A DNA stretch of 64,000 bases from positions 11,948,696 to 12,012,695 of the forward strand of contig NW_025062477.1 in the NCBI RefSeq assembly GCF_000002995.4. The letters run 5' to 3'. Below the pieces are notes generated by a model. It worked only from the letters and a program-made list of their open reading frames with translations, had not been told where the DNA came from and searched no databases. Within the stretch, counting starts at the first letter, position 1, and the number at the start of each line of letters is the position of its first letter. Both the position numbers and the translations under genes were made by a program. This document shows, piece after piece, positions 1 through 20,300 of the stretch. This stretch comes from Brugia malayi. Lineage: Eukaryota > Nematoda > Chromadorea > Rhabditida > Onchocercidae.

Positions 1-281
1 ATTGTTCCTTCAATTTTTAATAATTTAATTCCAAAAATATTCCTACACTATTGAGATTAAAGCTTATCAATTATAAATATGAATTTTCCCATTGTTTCTT
101 CACTTTATTAATTTTTAAATAGAATTTGTCCTTTTTTTCAAGTTGCTAAAATGTTTATTTTCATTCAATAAAAAAAAAAAAAAATTATCAAATATGAAAT
201 GAATGTAATTAATATAGTATTCGATATAACTTGATAAGGCATCCAATGATATTTGACACAATATACATCCTATCGAATTAG

Positions 282-7191
<6,910 letters not shown>

Positions 7192-7863
7192 ATGTTTGGT
7201 ATACATCAATCAAATAACTGATATCCTTTTATCACCTAAGAAATGAAAGAAATCATTTATAAAATTATTTAATCAATAATACGATTGAACTATATTTTCT
7301 ATTCTTTTTGTTTTTGTTTTTGTTTGTTTGTTTGTTTTTTTTTTAAACATTTCCTCATTTCTCATTAATTTTTTATTTAACTCACAAAATTATTTGTGCT
7401 GCACTACAATTTAAGCAAAGATAAATATTATTTGAGTAAAGATTAAAACGATACAATTTGGCAAAAACAAAAAATAGTAATTAAAAGAAAAAAAAAATGG
7501 TAATTGTAAGTTTATCGAAATCAATTAATAATCGCTTTTTGATAAGTTATCATTTCATTTTCAATTTATTTATTTTCTTTTTTTTTTTTTAAAAAAAAAA
7601 AAATGCTATCCTAACCACCTGGCATTTTTAACTTTTCGCGTGTTAAATTAAGGTCAAATAACAAATGTAAATATTGAATTTAAAAAAAAAAAAAAAAAAG
7701 TACAAAGAATCTGAAATAAATATTTTAGTATTGTAAAAAAAAAAAAAAAAAAAAGAAAAATGAATGGATACTTTAGAGTATTTGAACACTTATTTAATTT
7801 TCTCAATCATCCAAATATGTTACCATGCCTGAAATATTTAAAATAAGCATATCTTACATACAT

Positions 7864-7909
<46 letters not shown>

Positions 7910-8088
7910 TTACATATACAGAATACGCATGCATACGAATAAATTTATTGGTGTCACCATGACGACGTGAAATACTTGATATGATTGTCATCATTTCCAT
8001 TATGAATGTATATTATTTGTCAAATAGTGAAATAACCGATACGAAATGCTATCATTAAATTTCACAAATATACATACACACACATACA

Positions 8089-8120
<32 letters not shown>

Positions 8121-8210
8121 TACAAGGATACACACACGTATGTATGTGTGTGTGTGTGGTGTACGTGAACTAACACTCATAAGAAAATATTTCATTTGTA
8201 TAATTATTCC

Positions 8211-8254
<44 letters not shown>

Positions 8255-9017
8255 CTAATTATTTAATGACCTATTATTTGTTAAATAATTTAACTGTAAT
8301 TTCTCATCATTTTATATTCATTTCTCTAAAATTTATTCGTACATCATATACTTTTTAATCCATCTGTGAAGTGCATTTTCATTTATTTATTCACTTACTT
8401 ATTTGTTTATTCCTCATTGTTTATTGTTATTTATTTATTTTATCTATGAATGTAGCATTTGTTTATATAATTGTTTAGTACTATGCATTGTTAATTGTTA
8501 TTTCTTCATATTATATCATCCAGAAAGATGAAAATATGAAAAAAAAGCTTTTCTTTTTTTATCAAAATTGTTCACAATTTAAAATTTAATTATATTCATT
8601 TGTTAACAAAAAAAAAAGAACTGATAAATCAATAATGCTACTATAATTGTGAATCTTTTCACATTATTATTATTATTGAGATTTTATTTTAAATAAATAA
8701 TATAAAATAGTTTTTCATTTTTTTTTAAAAGGAAAACAAAACTGAATATATATTTATTAATAAGATATTTAATCAAAAAAATTTTAGAGGTAATTAATTT
8801 TACAATGAAACAACAACAAATAAAAAAAGCAAAAAAAAAATTACTTAATTGATTAGCTAAATATAATACTATTATTATAATTGTGTCAATAAATTCTTAT
8901 GCAAATTTACTTTTCTTTTTAAGTTGTGAAAATAAAAAAATTGGTGGAAAGAAGAGGAAATCATTGTTTATATTAGATTTTCGTGTGCGTAGTTTGACGT
9001 ACGCTATACACCGTAAT
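7192..9017. other. Intergenic region between divergent kinase and phosphatase genes
   Basis: About 1.8 kb between two genes transcribed away from each other, so it should hold both promoters. I see two (CA)n tracts (about 7868-7908 and 8068-8125), a (TTA)n tract (about 8214-8252) and many A/T homopolymers. No convincing exon or RNA gene was found. An open frame runs upstream of the phosphatase ATG at 9018, but it has no ATG of its own there. Confidence 0.7.
7868..8125. repeat. Pair of (CA)n microsatellites
   Basis: Two CA-rich tracts, about 7858-7908 and 8068-8125, flanked by cata repeats and a short (TG)n stretch at 8139-8158. They lie in the intergenic region upstream of the phosphatase gene. 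Confidence 0.9.
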
Positions 9018-12000
9018 ATGTCAAACAGAAATAACCCGAAATTGATGCAGGAGAAGAAAAAGTTAAGTAAAAGGTATATATTTCGAAAGTAAAAAAAAAT
9101 TTATAATTCCAAAATACTAATAAATTGTTTTTTATAATTTACATATTTGTTTTTTTTTTTTTTCAAAAAAAATCAAAATTTAAATTTAAATTAATTAAGA
9201 TGCATTAATTAGCTGGAAAATACGGAATCATACATTACCTTAAATAATTTAAGCAGTAATTAAGTTTTAACTTTACATGAATGTTTTGTATTAATTTTTG
9301 TTTTGTCGGTAAATAAGTAAATGAATGACCACGAATAAATAATTCAACAAGTATAAATACAATGAGTTGGAAAATTTTTGATTATAATATTTCAAAGTTA
9401 AATTTAAATTAATTGAAATGCATCAATTAATTTAACATAATAGCATAATAATATCAAATCTTTTAAACTTTATTGGTTGATAATTTCTTTTACATTAATT
9501 GAAAGTCGAAAAAAAGAGGTTGAAATTATAAAATATAAGACAGCAGTGTAAATAAATGAATAAATATCAGTAAATAAGTAAACAATTAATATATTAATTA
9601 ATTAATTAATTAATTAAGTATGAATATTTCTAGAAGATCAGCAGGTGTATTACATTCATCTAAAAAAAAAACGAAAAGTAGACTGTTATCTTCACTTCCA
9701 GCGCAAATGTCACGGCGACATTCAAGCAAAAAACGGTCAATTACAGAAAGTCCGTAGAAAAATTTTAAATTTTAATTTTAATCATAATTTTTGCAAATTA
9801 TAAAAAAAAAGGTAAAGAAGGAAAATATTAAAAATCTTATTTTTAACAAATGTCAAATTAGAAATATAAAATGTTGAAAATCAGTAAAAATCGAGAAATG
9901 ATGAAAAAGTATTGAAATACTCATTTTGATTGATATTTAAAATAAAATTTGTAATTAAGGCTTTGCTTCATTTTTTTTTCTTTATTATTTAGTCATAATT
10001 AAACTTTCATTTATATGTTTGACAGTTTTCTCCTGCATTTCATTTGCATTAAAAAAGATTTGCGATTGAAAATTTTGATAATTTTTGATAATGGCTTATT
10101 AATTTTTTAAAATTTAATGCACAGCAACAGTTAGTATCAAATATATAGTCATAGTACACTGATAATTTCAAAGTTCAAAGTTTCAAATGTAAATTATCAC
10201 TTGTTTTAAATTTTAAAATTGGTGATAAATTTTCAAAGAGACTTTAGAATCTTCATTTGGACATCCGCATCGTTCGAGCAGCACTTATCACGATTATCGT
10301 AATCATCGTACTCAGAATGTTATCACAAAAGATCGTACTTCTACATTATCATCGAAACATTCTACCACCAATACACTTATCAGTGATACCACAAATTTTA
10401 ATTCATCTCAATTAACATTATCACTAAAGAATGATAACAAGAGTGAATCAGAAGATGATGATAAGTTGACCAAAGATGAAAAGAAGGAAAAAATACAAAA
10501 AGCGGTGATAATATTAGAAAAAAACTTCAATTTTATTCATAATTATGTAAAAATTAAATTAGAAAAAAAAATTAAAGCAAAATTTGCCAAATAATTTTGC
10601 ATTTTTATTTCAAAATATTTTAATAATTAAATATTAGATAATTAAAATGGGATTGTAAATTATAAATAATAATTGAATGAAATATCATTTAACTGCTTAT
10701 ATCTTTTTTTTCCTTTTTTTTGCAATGATATTTTTTAAATTATTTTAATTTTAATTCTTTTTTTTTCTAGAACTTTTCATTGCATTGATAGATTTGCTAA
10801 AGAATAAAGTGAATTTTAAATTTTATTTTTGCTAATTTATTTAAGTTATAAATTTTAATTTCAATTTTATATTTTTATTTCATTTTTTTTCTTAGATACT
10901 CTCATGGATACGTAATGTATTAGCTAAAGGAATTAATGGAATAAAGGAAGATTTTGAACGATTAAATCGAACACCAAGAATGGAAATTCTTTATGGATCA
11001 CCTGAAGATGAAAGAAATCGTTATCGAGTATGCAAATAATTGAAATTTATCTTTTATATCATTTTACTTATTTTTTTTCCCTTTAAAAAAAAAAGCCAAA
11101 AACAAAAATTCAAATTAATAAATTTACGAATTTTTTACACTTTGAAAGTGTAAAGTCATTGAGGAAGAGGAAAATGAAGAAAAAAGTGACTTTTGATTGA
11201 ATAAATAAATGGAATAAATTGAATGATTTAATTAATTAAAAAAAAAAAAAGAAATTATTTGTTAGACTATAAAACTTAATTATTTCTTATAGCGTTCTTT
11301 TTTCGATAAAAAAAAAATAAAAAAACAGAAACAGAAAAAAGAATAAAATTTTTAATTCGATTAATATTTGAATTATTTTATCTAAGTATATCAAAATCAA
11401 AATTTAATTATTCAAAAAAATTAAATCAGTATTGAAGTATGTTAAATTTAAAATAAATATTTTTTGCCATTAAATTGTTATATTACTAATTAAAATAGAT
11501 AAATTGAATCTTTCATTTTTTGAAAAAAAATTTTAATCTAATTAGCGCTTAAATTATTTCATTCGATTAGTATTTAAAGTGTTTTATTTAAGTAAGTTAA
11601 AATTAAAATTTACTTGTTGAACTATGTTAAATTCAAAATAAATATTTCATCTTATTAAATTTAGTATTATTAATTAAAATGAATAAATTGAATCTTTTTT
11701 TTTTCGAAAAAATTTTTATTTCAATTAGTATTTAAATAAATTAAATTTAAATGAATTTTTTTTTTTTAAACAGGATATTAGATGTATTGAAAAAACACGT
11801 GTTATTCTTGAAAATGTTGACGTACAAGCAAATTACATTCATGCAAATTTCATTTATTCTGGAAAGCGTAAAAAACGTTTCATTTGCACACAGGTAAATT
11901 GCAATTAATTAATTTTATATTAATGATCAAAAAAGTAATTCAATAATTTTTAATTAAATAGGATAATTTTAATGATTTAATTCATTTAAAAAAAAAAAAG

Positions 12001-14836
12001 CTGCAAGAAAGGTTACTGCAATTAATTGAATAATTTTTTTAAATTAATAGTAAATAAATTTTAAATTAGTAACAAATGCCTTTAATACTAATATAATTAT
12101 ACTTTTTTTTTATTAACATTTTTTTTTTTTTAATATTTTTTAATGAGCAATAATTTTTTTTTTTTTTTGAAATTAGTTTTATAATATATTTAGTAAGCAA
12201 ATTCTAAATTTTTATTATTTATTTTAGCTTTTTTTTTTTTTCCTCTATCTCTGTTTAATTGATTTTACTCTAAAATATTATCATTGTTGTCATTTGCGCA
12301 TTTTGAGAAAGATTTTATTTCTGATATTTATAAGGCACCAATGGAAACAACAATTGAAGATTTTTGGCGAATGATATGTCAAACACAATGTGAATATATT
12401 ATTATGTTATGTGATTTAATTGAAAATAATATGTCAGTTTGCGCCGATTATTGGCCACGTGAGGAAGGACAACGAACCGAATATGGCGATACGGAAGTGA
12501 GAAATTTCATGATAAAAAAGGTTTAATTATTTTTATTTTATTTTCTTGCATTTTTTTTTTTTTTATATTAATTAAAATTTTTAGGTTTACTTATTTTTAT
12601 TTCATTTTGTTTCATTTTTTTTTTCATTCTTCTGTTTTTTTTTTTCAAAATTGATAAAAATTTGACAAAAAAATGAAAAATAATCAAATAATTTTTTGTT
12701 TATTTTTTTTTAAAAAATTTATTAAATAATTTTCTTTAATTTTTTCTTCTAAAATTAATCAAAATTCGTGTATAAATTAAATGAAAACTTAGCAAATAAA
12801 CTTACTCATCAAAAACTTAACAATTTTCTATTTTTATCAAAATTAATTTCCATTCAATTTTTTTTTTTTTTTTATAAATTTTAATTTATTTTGATTTTTT
12901 AATCAAAATGTAAGAATGGTTTTTTTTATAAAAAAAAATTTTTTTTCGTAAGCTAACCAAATCGAAAAGTTTTAAAAATTGAAACTTTTATTTTAATCCT
13001 CAATAATTAATTAATTGATTAATTTTTCTTCGTCTTTCTTTTTCTGCAAATAAAATTAGTAGTAATTGTACAAGAAATGAACCAACTATTGTTTATTTAT
13101 TAATGCAAACATTTTAGAAATTATTTTTTTTTTTATATAATTAAAAAAATATTTTTTTTTTAAAAAAAAAAGTTAATATAATTTAGATAGAAATACAAGA
13201 AGATAATGTGAATTATACAGCAATTAAAAGTAAACTTCGTATTATTTCACGATTGGGACTTCATAATTGCACCCATTTTTATTGGCCTGAATGGACTGAT
13301 CAAATGCCACCGCCATCGTTTGAAATGTTACAACGAATTTCAAAAGAAATTAGACAATCAAAGTATATTTTTTATATTATCTTTAAAAAACAAAAAAAAA
13401 AAAAAAACAAAAACAAAAACGAAAAAGAAAATATTTTTTTTTTTAAGTAAATTTTTATACAATTAGCAAAAAAATACATATTATTTTGGAGATTTTATTA
13501 ATTATTCTAAAAAAATTTTTATTAATTACAATTTTTTATGTATTTTTTAAAACGAGAAAAAAATTTAAATTTTATAATTTTATATAATGTAGATTTTATT
13601 AATCGATCTAAAAGATTTTTTGCTAATTACAATTATGCTTAATTTTAAATTTAAAAATATGAAAAGAAAAATTATTTGTACTGTTTATCCTTCATATTAT
13701 ATAATAATGTCTTGCTAAAGAATTTTTTTTTTTTTTGTAATTTTAAGAATTAAATTTGAGTTATTTTTAATCAAATATTTAATTAGCATTTTGTTTACTA
13801 ATGAAATTATTGCTAAACATAAATTAAAGCGTAAATTTTTTGATAAAAAAAACAATAAAAATTACAAAAAAAAAAAAAAGGTTCGAACAAAGAATAATTA
13901 AATAATTAGTGGAAAAAAAAAATTTTTTGTTGTTTTTTTTATTTTACAGATTTCCAATAACAGTTCATTGTACAACAGGAATTGGTCGTTCTGCTACATT
14001 TGTTGCTATTGAATTGGTACTTGAAATGTTAAGTAAAGGTCAAACTTGTACTATGATTGATTTATTGTCAAATTTACGAAAACAACGAGCACAAGCTATT
14101 AATGTATGCTAATTTTTGCATTAATTTATGATTAAACTAATAATTAATTCAAATGATTAAAATTGATAATTAAAAAATTATGCTTAAATAATAGTTAATT
14201 AAAATAATTAAAACTGGTGATTGAAAAATAGTAATGAAAATAAATAATTAATATAAAAGAATAAAATATCATTCAATTATATGCTTATGTTATTCAATTC
14301 AAAAAAAAAAAAATCAAAAAAATGCAAATAAATTTATTCTGGTAATAATTATTATTATTATTTATATTTGATGTGATTTTTTAAATGATTTCAATTTAAA
14401 ATTCATTATTAAATGAAAAATAAATAAAAATTATTTAATAATAGAATAATAGATCGTATATATTAATACAATCACATTATAATATACTATCTCATCTTGT
14501 GTTGTGACATTTTTATCATCATTACTCTTAACCAATTTCATCATTTATACTACTATATTATTACTGTAATATTTATAATTAAATAATTAATATATTAATT
14601 GTAATTATTATTTATAAAATATATATTTTGCGAAAAAAATTTTATTTTTCCTTTTTTTTTTCTTGCAGTCTTCGAAACAATATCTAGCAGTACACAAGTA
14701 TATTATAAATTATTTGATAAGTCGTAAAAAAATTCCGACAGAAATGTTGAAAGATGTGGATGAATTTTTAAATGCATGCAATAAACAAATGATCGATAAA
14801 GTGATCAATGATGAAACAATAAAACTATCACCCTAA
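9018..14836 (+). CDS. Cytosolic protein tyrosine phosphatase, nematode type, with a WPE loop
   Basis: Nine exons: 9018-9073, 9634-9749, 10248-10504, 10896-11027, 11774-11893, 12335-12520, 13187-13362, 13950-14103 and 14669-14836. They total 1365 bases, or 454 residues. Residues 1-145 are basic and Ser-rich. The PTP domain covers about 160-445: RNRYRDI (pTyr-recognition type), [26 protein letters not shown], the general-acid loop WPE (322-324), the P-loop [10 protein letters not shown] with C355 and R361, and a Q-loop region QRAQAIN. The enzyme should hydrolyse phosphotyrosine through C355. The usual WPD aspartate is glutamate here, and the P-loop reads CTTGIGR rather than CSAGIGR. The exon 1 join (AG|A at an excellent TTTCTAG acceptor) is inferred; an alternative start is the ATG at 9620, in the same frame. 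No one-to-one orthologue is claimed. Confidence 0.88.
11352..11760. repeat. About 205-bp imperfect tandem duplication in a phosphatase intron
   Basis: Two diverged copies of a roughly 205-base block follow one another in intron 4. Each contains recognisable pieces such as gtatgttaaatttaaaataa, aattgaatctttcatttttt and a 'gattagtatttaaa'-like end. Boundaries are approximate. Confidence 0.65.
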
Positions 14837-14926
14837 TTATCACAATAATTATCACCCTAATTATCACAATAATTATCACCCTAATTATCATCTTAATTAT
14901 CACCTTAATTATCACCTTAATTATAA
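14826..14926. repeat. 24-bp tandem repeat spanning the phosphatase stop codon
   Basis: Imperfect repeats of tatcaccctaat and tatcacaataat begin in the last codons of the phosphatase gene and continue into the 3' UTR. The stop codon (TAA at 14834-14836) lies inside the first unit. Confidence 0.85.
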
Positions 14927-15450
14927 ATTTCAATACTACATTCTAAAGCTTTTTCTTCTCTTCTATTTTCACGCATAATAATTTTACATTTATGTAATTA
15001 ATAAATTTACATGTAAACATTTTAAATAAATGTTAAACTGTCAATATGTTATTGTAGTTACAAAAATTATAATCAAAAAGAAAGGAAACAAATAAAATAA
15101 TTCAAAATAAAAATAAAATTTTGATTTAAAATACATTAAATGTAATTAAATAAAAATATAAATATATGTACTAATGATTTTGAATTATAAATAATTGAAA
15201 AAAGTGACGAATAATGTTCTGTTCATTTTTAAAATTTAATTAATTTTTTTTTTCTTTATAAAACTTGTTTCATTAAAGAGAAAAACGAATTTCCTGAATT
15301 CACTAATGTTGGAAAGGCGCAAACGCATCATTATCGCCACCATTGTCACATTAATGTCACCCACGGGTTACACATCCCTCGTTAACAACAACAATTCATG
15401 TTGTATGTGCACCCTGTCTGTCTACATATGTGTGTGTGTCTGTCTATATA

Positions 15451-15563
<113 letters not shown>

Positions 15564-15887
15564 ATGTGTATGTTGTAATGCAATATTGTCTGATTTCTTC
15601 ATTTTCCATCTTAAATTTACTATTTTTTTCCCTTTTTGTCATCTAAACATTACTAATAAACTTTTACTTATTATCAGTGTTAACTTATTTAAATTCAATT
15701 TCTCTTTTATATTTTTCAATTATTAAAATATTTAAATTTCATGTATAAAATTATCATAAATTTTAGGAATTTTAACCAATAATTTATTGATTAACAGTAA
15801 ATTCCAATCTTTTTTTCACTATTATGATCATAATGCACTGCTCTATTCTAATTTATCCTACCCTACCCGGCATTGTAGATACTTTTG

Positions 15888-15986
15888 ATATTAGGGTAAG
15901 ATATTATAGGTAAAGTGGGGTAATATATTATAGGGTTTGATATTAGGGTAGTATTTTATTACAGGTAATATATTACAGGTAAAATT
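15888..15986. repeat. Short imperfect repeats carrying AG|GTAA motifs
   Basis: Several diverged copies of gatattagggta and atattatag/ttacaggtaa follow each other. Three contain TATAGGTAA or TACAGGTAA, an acceptor-like AG directly abutting a donor-like GTAA. The array lies in intergenic DNA. Confidence 0.7.
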
Positions 15987-17152
15987 AAAACAGATTCTAA
16001 GAGATTTTAAGTGATAATTCAATAACTAATTGAAAAAATTCTATTTTTTTCCCTCTCAGTATTGCATCTCGGGTAACTCTACTTCAAGAATTGAATTATG
16101 TTAAAATGTGTAATAAAAATTAACCTTAACTTCAACTATTTTTCATAAACAAATTCATAAGTTAATGAAAAAAAGAAAAAAATTAATATTTGAAATTAAT
16201 TAAAAGACGATTTTGCTATGTAATTACTAAATTAGGCTCGAATATTTGAAATTTTAAACAAATTCATCCTGGAATTTAATAAATACAGCAAATGCAGCAC
16301 TGATTTTAGCAATTAACATTTTATTTTTTCAAATTAAATTTACCAACAAATTTTAAGAATTTAAAAACAAAAATGCTTCCTTTATAAATAAGTATTTAAA
16401 TTGCCTATGCTAATTCTCATCTAAAATTATTATACGAAATTTAAAGTTCTTTTTTTTTTATTTTTTGAAATGCTATTAATTGATTCGCTATTTTTAAACT
16501 TTCGATAACAAATAAATATAAAAATGATCATTTATAAATTTAATTATTTAATTATTTCACGCATTTTTAGCAGCTATCAATAAAAAAAAAAAACGGAATA
16601 ATTCGTTTTTTTATGATTGTACTAAAAATTTAATTTAATTAAATAAGATATTTAATTAGTAAAGTTTTGATAAGATCTTTGATAAGATTAAACTTTTGAG
16701 AAAATTAATAAGATTAAAAGAAGACGAATATGCTGACCAAATAAAAACTGATTTTTTTCATAAATCAATGATAAATTGAAACTAAATAAATTTCACAAAC
16801 TGTTTATTAGTATGTTTTTTAATTTTTTATTAATTGAAACATTTAATTAAGAAATTTCTTCTAAGACCAAAATTTTATGAATTTAATTATTAAAGAATTC
16901 TTTAAAACAGTTTGTTTTTTTTGTTTGTTTAATTAAGCTTTTTTTTAGGTTTAATAGCATGAAAAGGAGAAAGAGAAGAAGGAAATTCAATGATTATAAT
17001 GATAAACGATTAATTTACAAATATTAATAGGATTTTGTCAAGTTAAGTTAATGAATAATTAATTCATTAATGATTAAATCATATTTAGAAATTTTCAGGT
17101 AAACGATCAATAATGCTTTAAACAAAAAGACGGAAACATTGTATACGTAAAT

Positions 17153-17334
17153 ATGAATTCGATTAGCATTGAACAGTTTCTTATAGCGTGTGAAACGTGG
17201 AATTTAGACGAAGTTCGACAAGCTGTAGAATCTGGTTTTCTTGTTGATACATTTGATGATGATCATGTTACCGGATTGCAAATGGCTGCTGCAACCGGAA
17301 ATATTGGAATTGTTAGTTATAATAAATAACCAAG

Positions 17335-17395
<61 letters not shown>

Positions 17396-20300
17396 GTAAT
17401 AGTAATAATAATAAATAGTAATAAAATGTAATCTTCATGATACATACTGATATTAATATTTTCTTACATTTCATTTCTCATTCGCTGGAAAAAAGTGGAC
17501 GATGGGATAGCTTATTCTGCAATTCTAAAACAAATTAATCTACAAGTTTAAAAAAAAATATAAATTTGAAAATACAATTATAATAAGTATTTCAATATTG
17601 TTGTGGAAGATTTAAAAAATAATTATTATTTTGGAAGAGATTTACTGTTCTCATTTGTAGATTTGTTAACTGTAAATGCTAACATATAGAATAACACAGG
17701 AATATAATAATATAATAAATTTTATAAAATGAATTGAGATCATCCAAGTTTTTGTGGTCGAACTGCTTCTTCAGTTGAACTTTGCATAAACAAAGTAATG
17801 ATTTACAATAAGAAATTGATCTGCCGAAAGAATAATCAATCTAACAAAGAGCTGTTGACCTAGTTCACAAGTAAATCTAATTACTAGTTGATAAGCCGCA
17901 AAGGAGGTGAGTTAAGTAAAAGTTGTTAATTTTGTGGATTATTCAAACATAATTTACAGTTAATAACCAAACAATAATGAAGTCAACTAAATAAAGAACC
18001 GATACTGTGTAAACAATGTGTGAAAGATTTATATTCTAAACATAAAATTGGAAACAAAGAATTTAAAGTATAAACTTGATAAATTCATAAAATATATTTC
18101 TTATTCATATTCTCTCTTCTCTCATATAATAATTTACAATTTTGCGATATTTTAAAAATCCACAACAAAATATCACATGAAATAATGACATTGATAATAA
18201 TAAAAATGATTTCTTCATTAAATTATTTCTACCATTTCAGGTGCAATATTTATTGGATCACGGTGCTGATATCGAGAAAAGTAATCAGGTAGGAATGACA
18301 GCACTTCATCATGCTGCTAAAAATGGCCATGCTAATATTGTTCGAATACTTGTTCAACGTGGTGCAAATTATCAAAAATTAACGTACGCTATTTCTAGAT
18401 CGTTTTCTTTTTTTTGGAACATAAATATTATCATATCTCTCTTATCATAGACTACTGTATTTGTCAATAAAAATTAATATTAACTTATTTTAAAAAAGAA
18501 ATAATTATGATTACTATAATGTTACCTTTAAATGCTAAATGGTTTGAAAATAATTAAATTTAAATGTTGTTATATTTTAAGAAATAAATATTTGTTATGA
18601 AAAAAAGAGAAAAAAATAAACAAATATGTTATGTGATGAAATATATAAGTGCAATCTATGCAATCCACATTAATTATCCACGTATTAAATATAATTTACG
18701 TGAAAAAACGGAACTCTACAATTTATATATGTTGCTTACGTACTAAGTGTAGTTTACGTCAAAAAAAAAAAAAAAAAAACTCTACATTCTACATGTGTTT
18801 ACTTACATATTAAGTAAAGTTTACGTGAAAAAGGACTTGATATCATTTGCATATTATCAATTCCTATTTCCATTTCAAATTCAACACTTTAGATATCTTG
18901 GTGCATCAGCGATGACTTTAGCAGCTGCTAGTGGACACACTGATCTTATCAAATTGCTTCTCGATTTAAATGTTAGTGTTAATCCAACACATACTGCATT
19001 ATGTCCAACACCAATAATAGCTGCAGCTTTTCGACGACACACACATTTGTGTGCTCTCTTATCACAAAAGTATATTACATTGTTTGCTCATTTAAATTAC
19101 ATATTTAAAAATTTATTTATAATTTTTGTTAATTTAAATCATATTAAAAATTTATTTATAATTTTTGTTAATCTAAATTACCAAATTAACAAAATTTATC
19201 AGAATAAATTTTGTTAATTTGTGCCATATTTATAAATTATTTTTGTTAACTTAAATTGCAAATTTAAAAATTTATCAAATTAACAAAAAGAAAAATTAGA
19301 AAAAGAACAAAAACATCAATGTTATATATTCCATAAAATATATATCATAAAATAATATATAATAAAACAAAAAAAAAAAAAAAAAAAAAAGTAAATTTGA
19401 ATATAAATTATAAAGAGGTGCATATTTGGATGGTAATATTCCACGTCTTTCAAATCTTTCCGCACTTTCAACAGCAATCACATGCGGTGCGACAACAATT
19501 GTTGGTGCATTACTTGAACTCGGTGCTAATCCATCATTTCGATCGTTAAATGGTATGACATCAACTGAACTTGCACAGCATTTACAGCAGAATGAAGTAT
19601 TAACTGTAATTAATTCAACATTCCGAAATATTTTAAAAAAAGGTAACTTTCTTTTTTTGTTTTGTTTTTGTTTTTTGTTTTTTTGTTTTTAATAAATTGA
19701 AATGTTTCGAAATATTTTAAAAGGTAACTTTTTTTTTTTTTTCTTTTGCATTTATGTTTTATTTGATTGTTTTTGTTTTTGTTATTATTAAGAATAAAAT
19801 AACACTTATAATTTCTTTTTCTTTCGCATTTTAATATAAAAATTAAATTTGCGTAGTATTTAAAAAATTTTACGCAATTTGCTCAAAAAATAATTTAAGC
19901 TTGCAAAAAAATCATGCCCTATTGTATTTTATTTTTTTAATTAATTAATTGATTTTATTATCATCTTATTTTCTTTTATTTTATCGTATTTTATTTTTGT
20001 AATTAATTAACTGATTAATAAATTAGCTAATCAATTAATTCTGCTATTTATTTATTTATTCTTTCAAATAGATATAATTTTAAGAAGAGGAACAAATCGA
20101 AGTGGACTTACGACAACTCATTTATCGCAATGATGAAAATGCTATCCGGATGATACTTGATCGGCATTTATCGTATGTTCCATTTCCGGAAAATACTACA
20201 CCATTAATGTATGCTGTACTTTTAGCTGACAATAATATTGTAAGTTAATACTTTATTTTCATTTCTAATTATTTTAGTTATTGGTTGTCGTCACATAAAT

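Noticed and set aside
8883..9017. Upstream extension of the phosphatase frame
   Set aside because: The open frame has no ATG before 9018 and its composition looks non-coding.
15888..15960. TTAGGG-like units as telomeric repeats
   Set aside because: Only scattered tattagggta copies in a degenerate array; nematode telomeres are normally TTAGGC.
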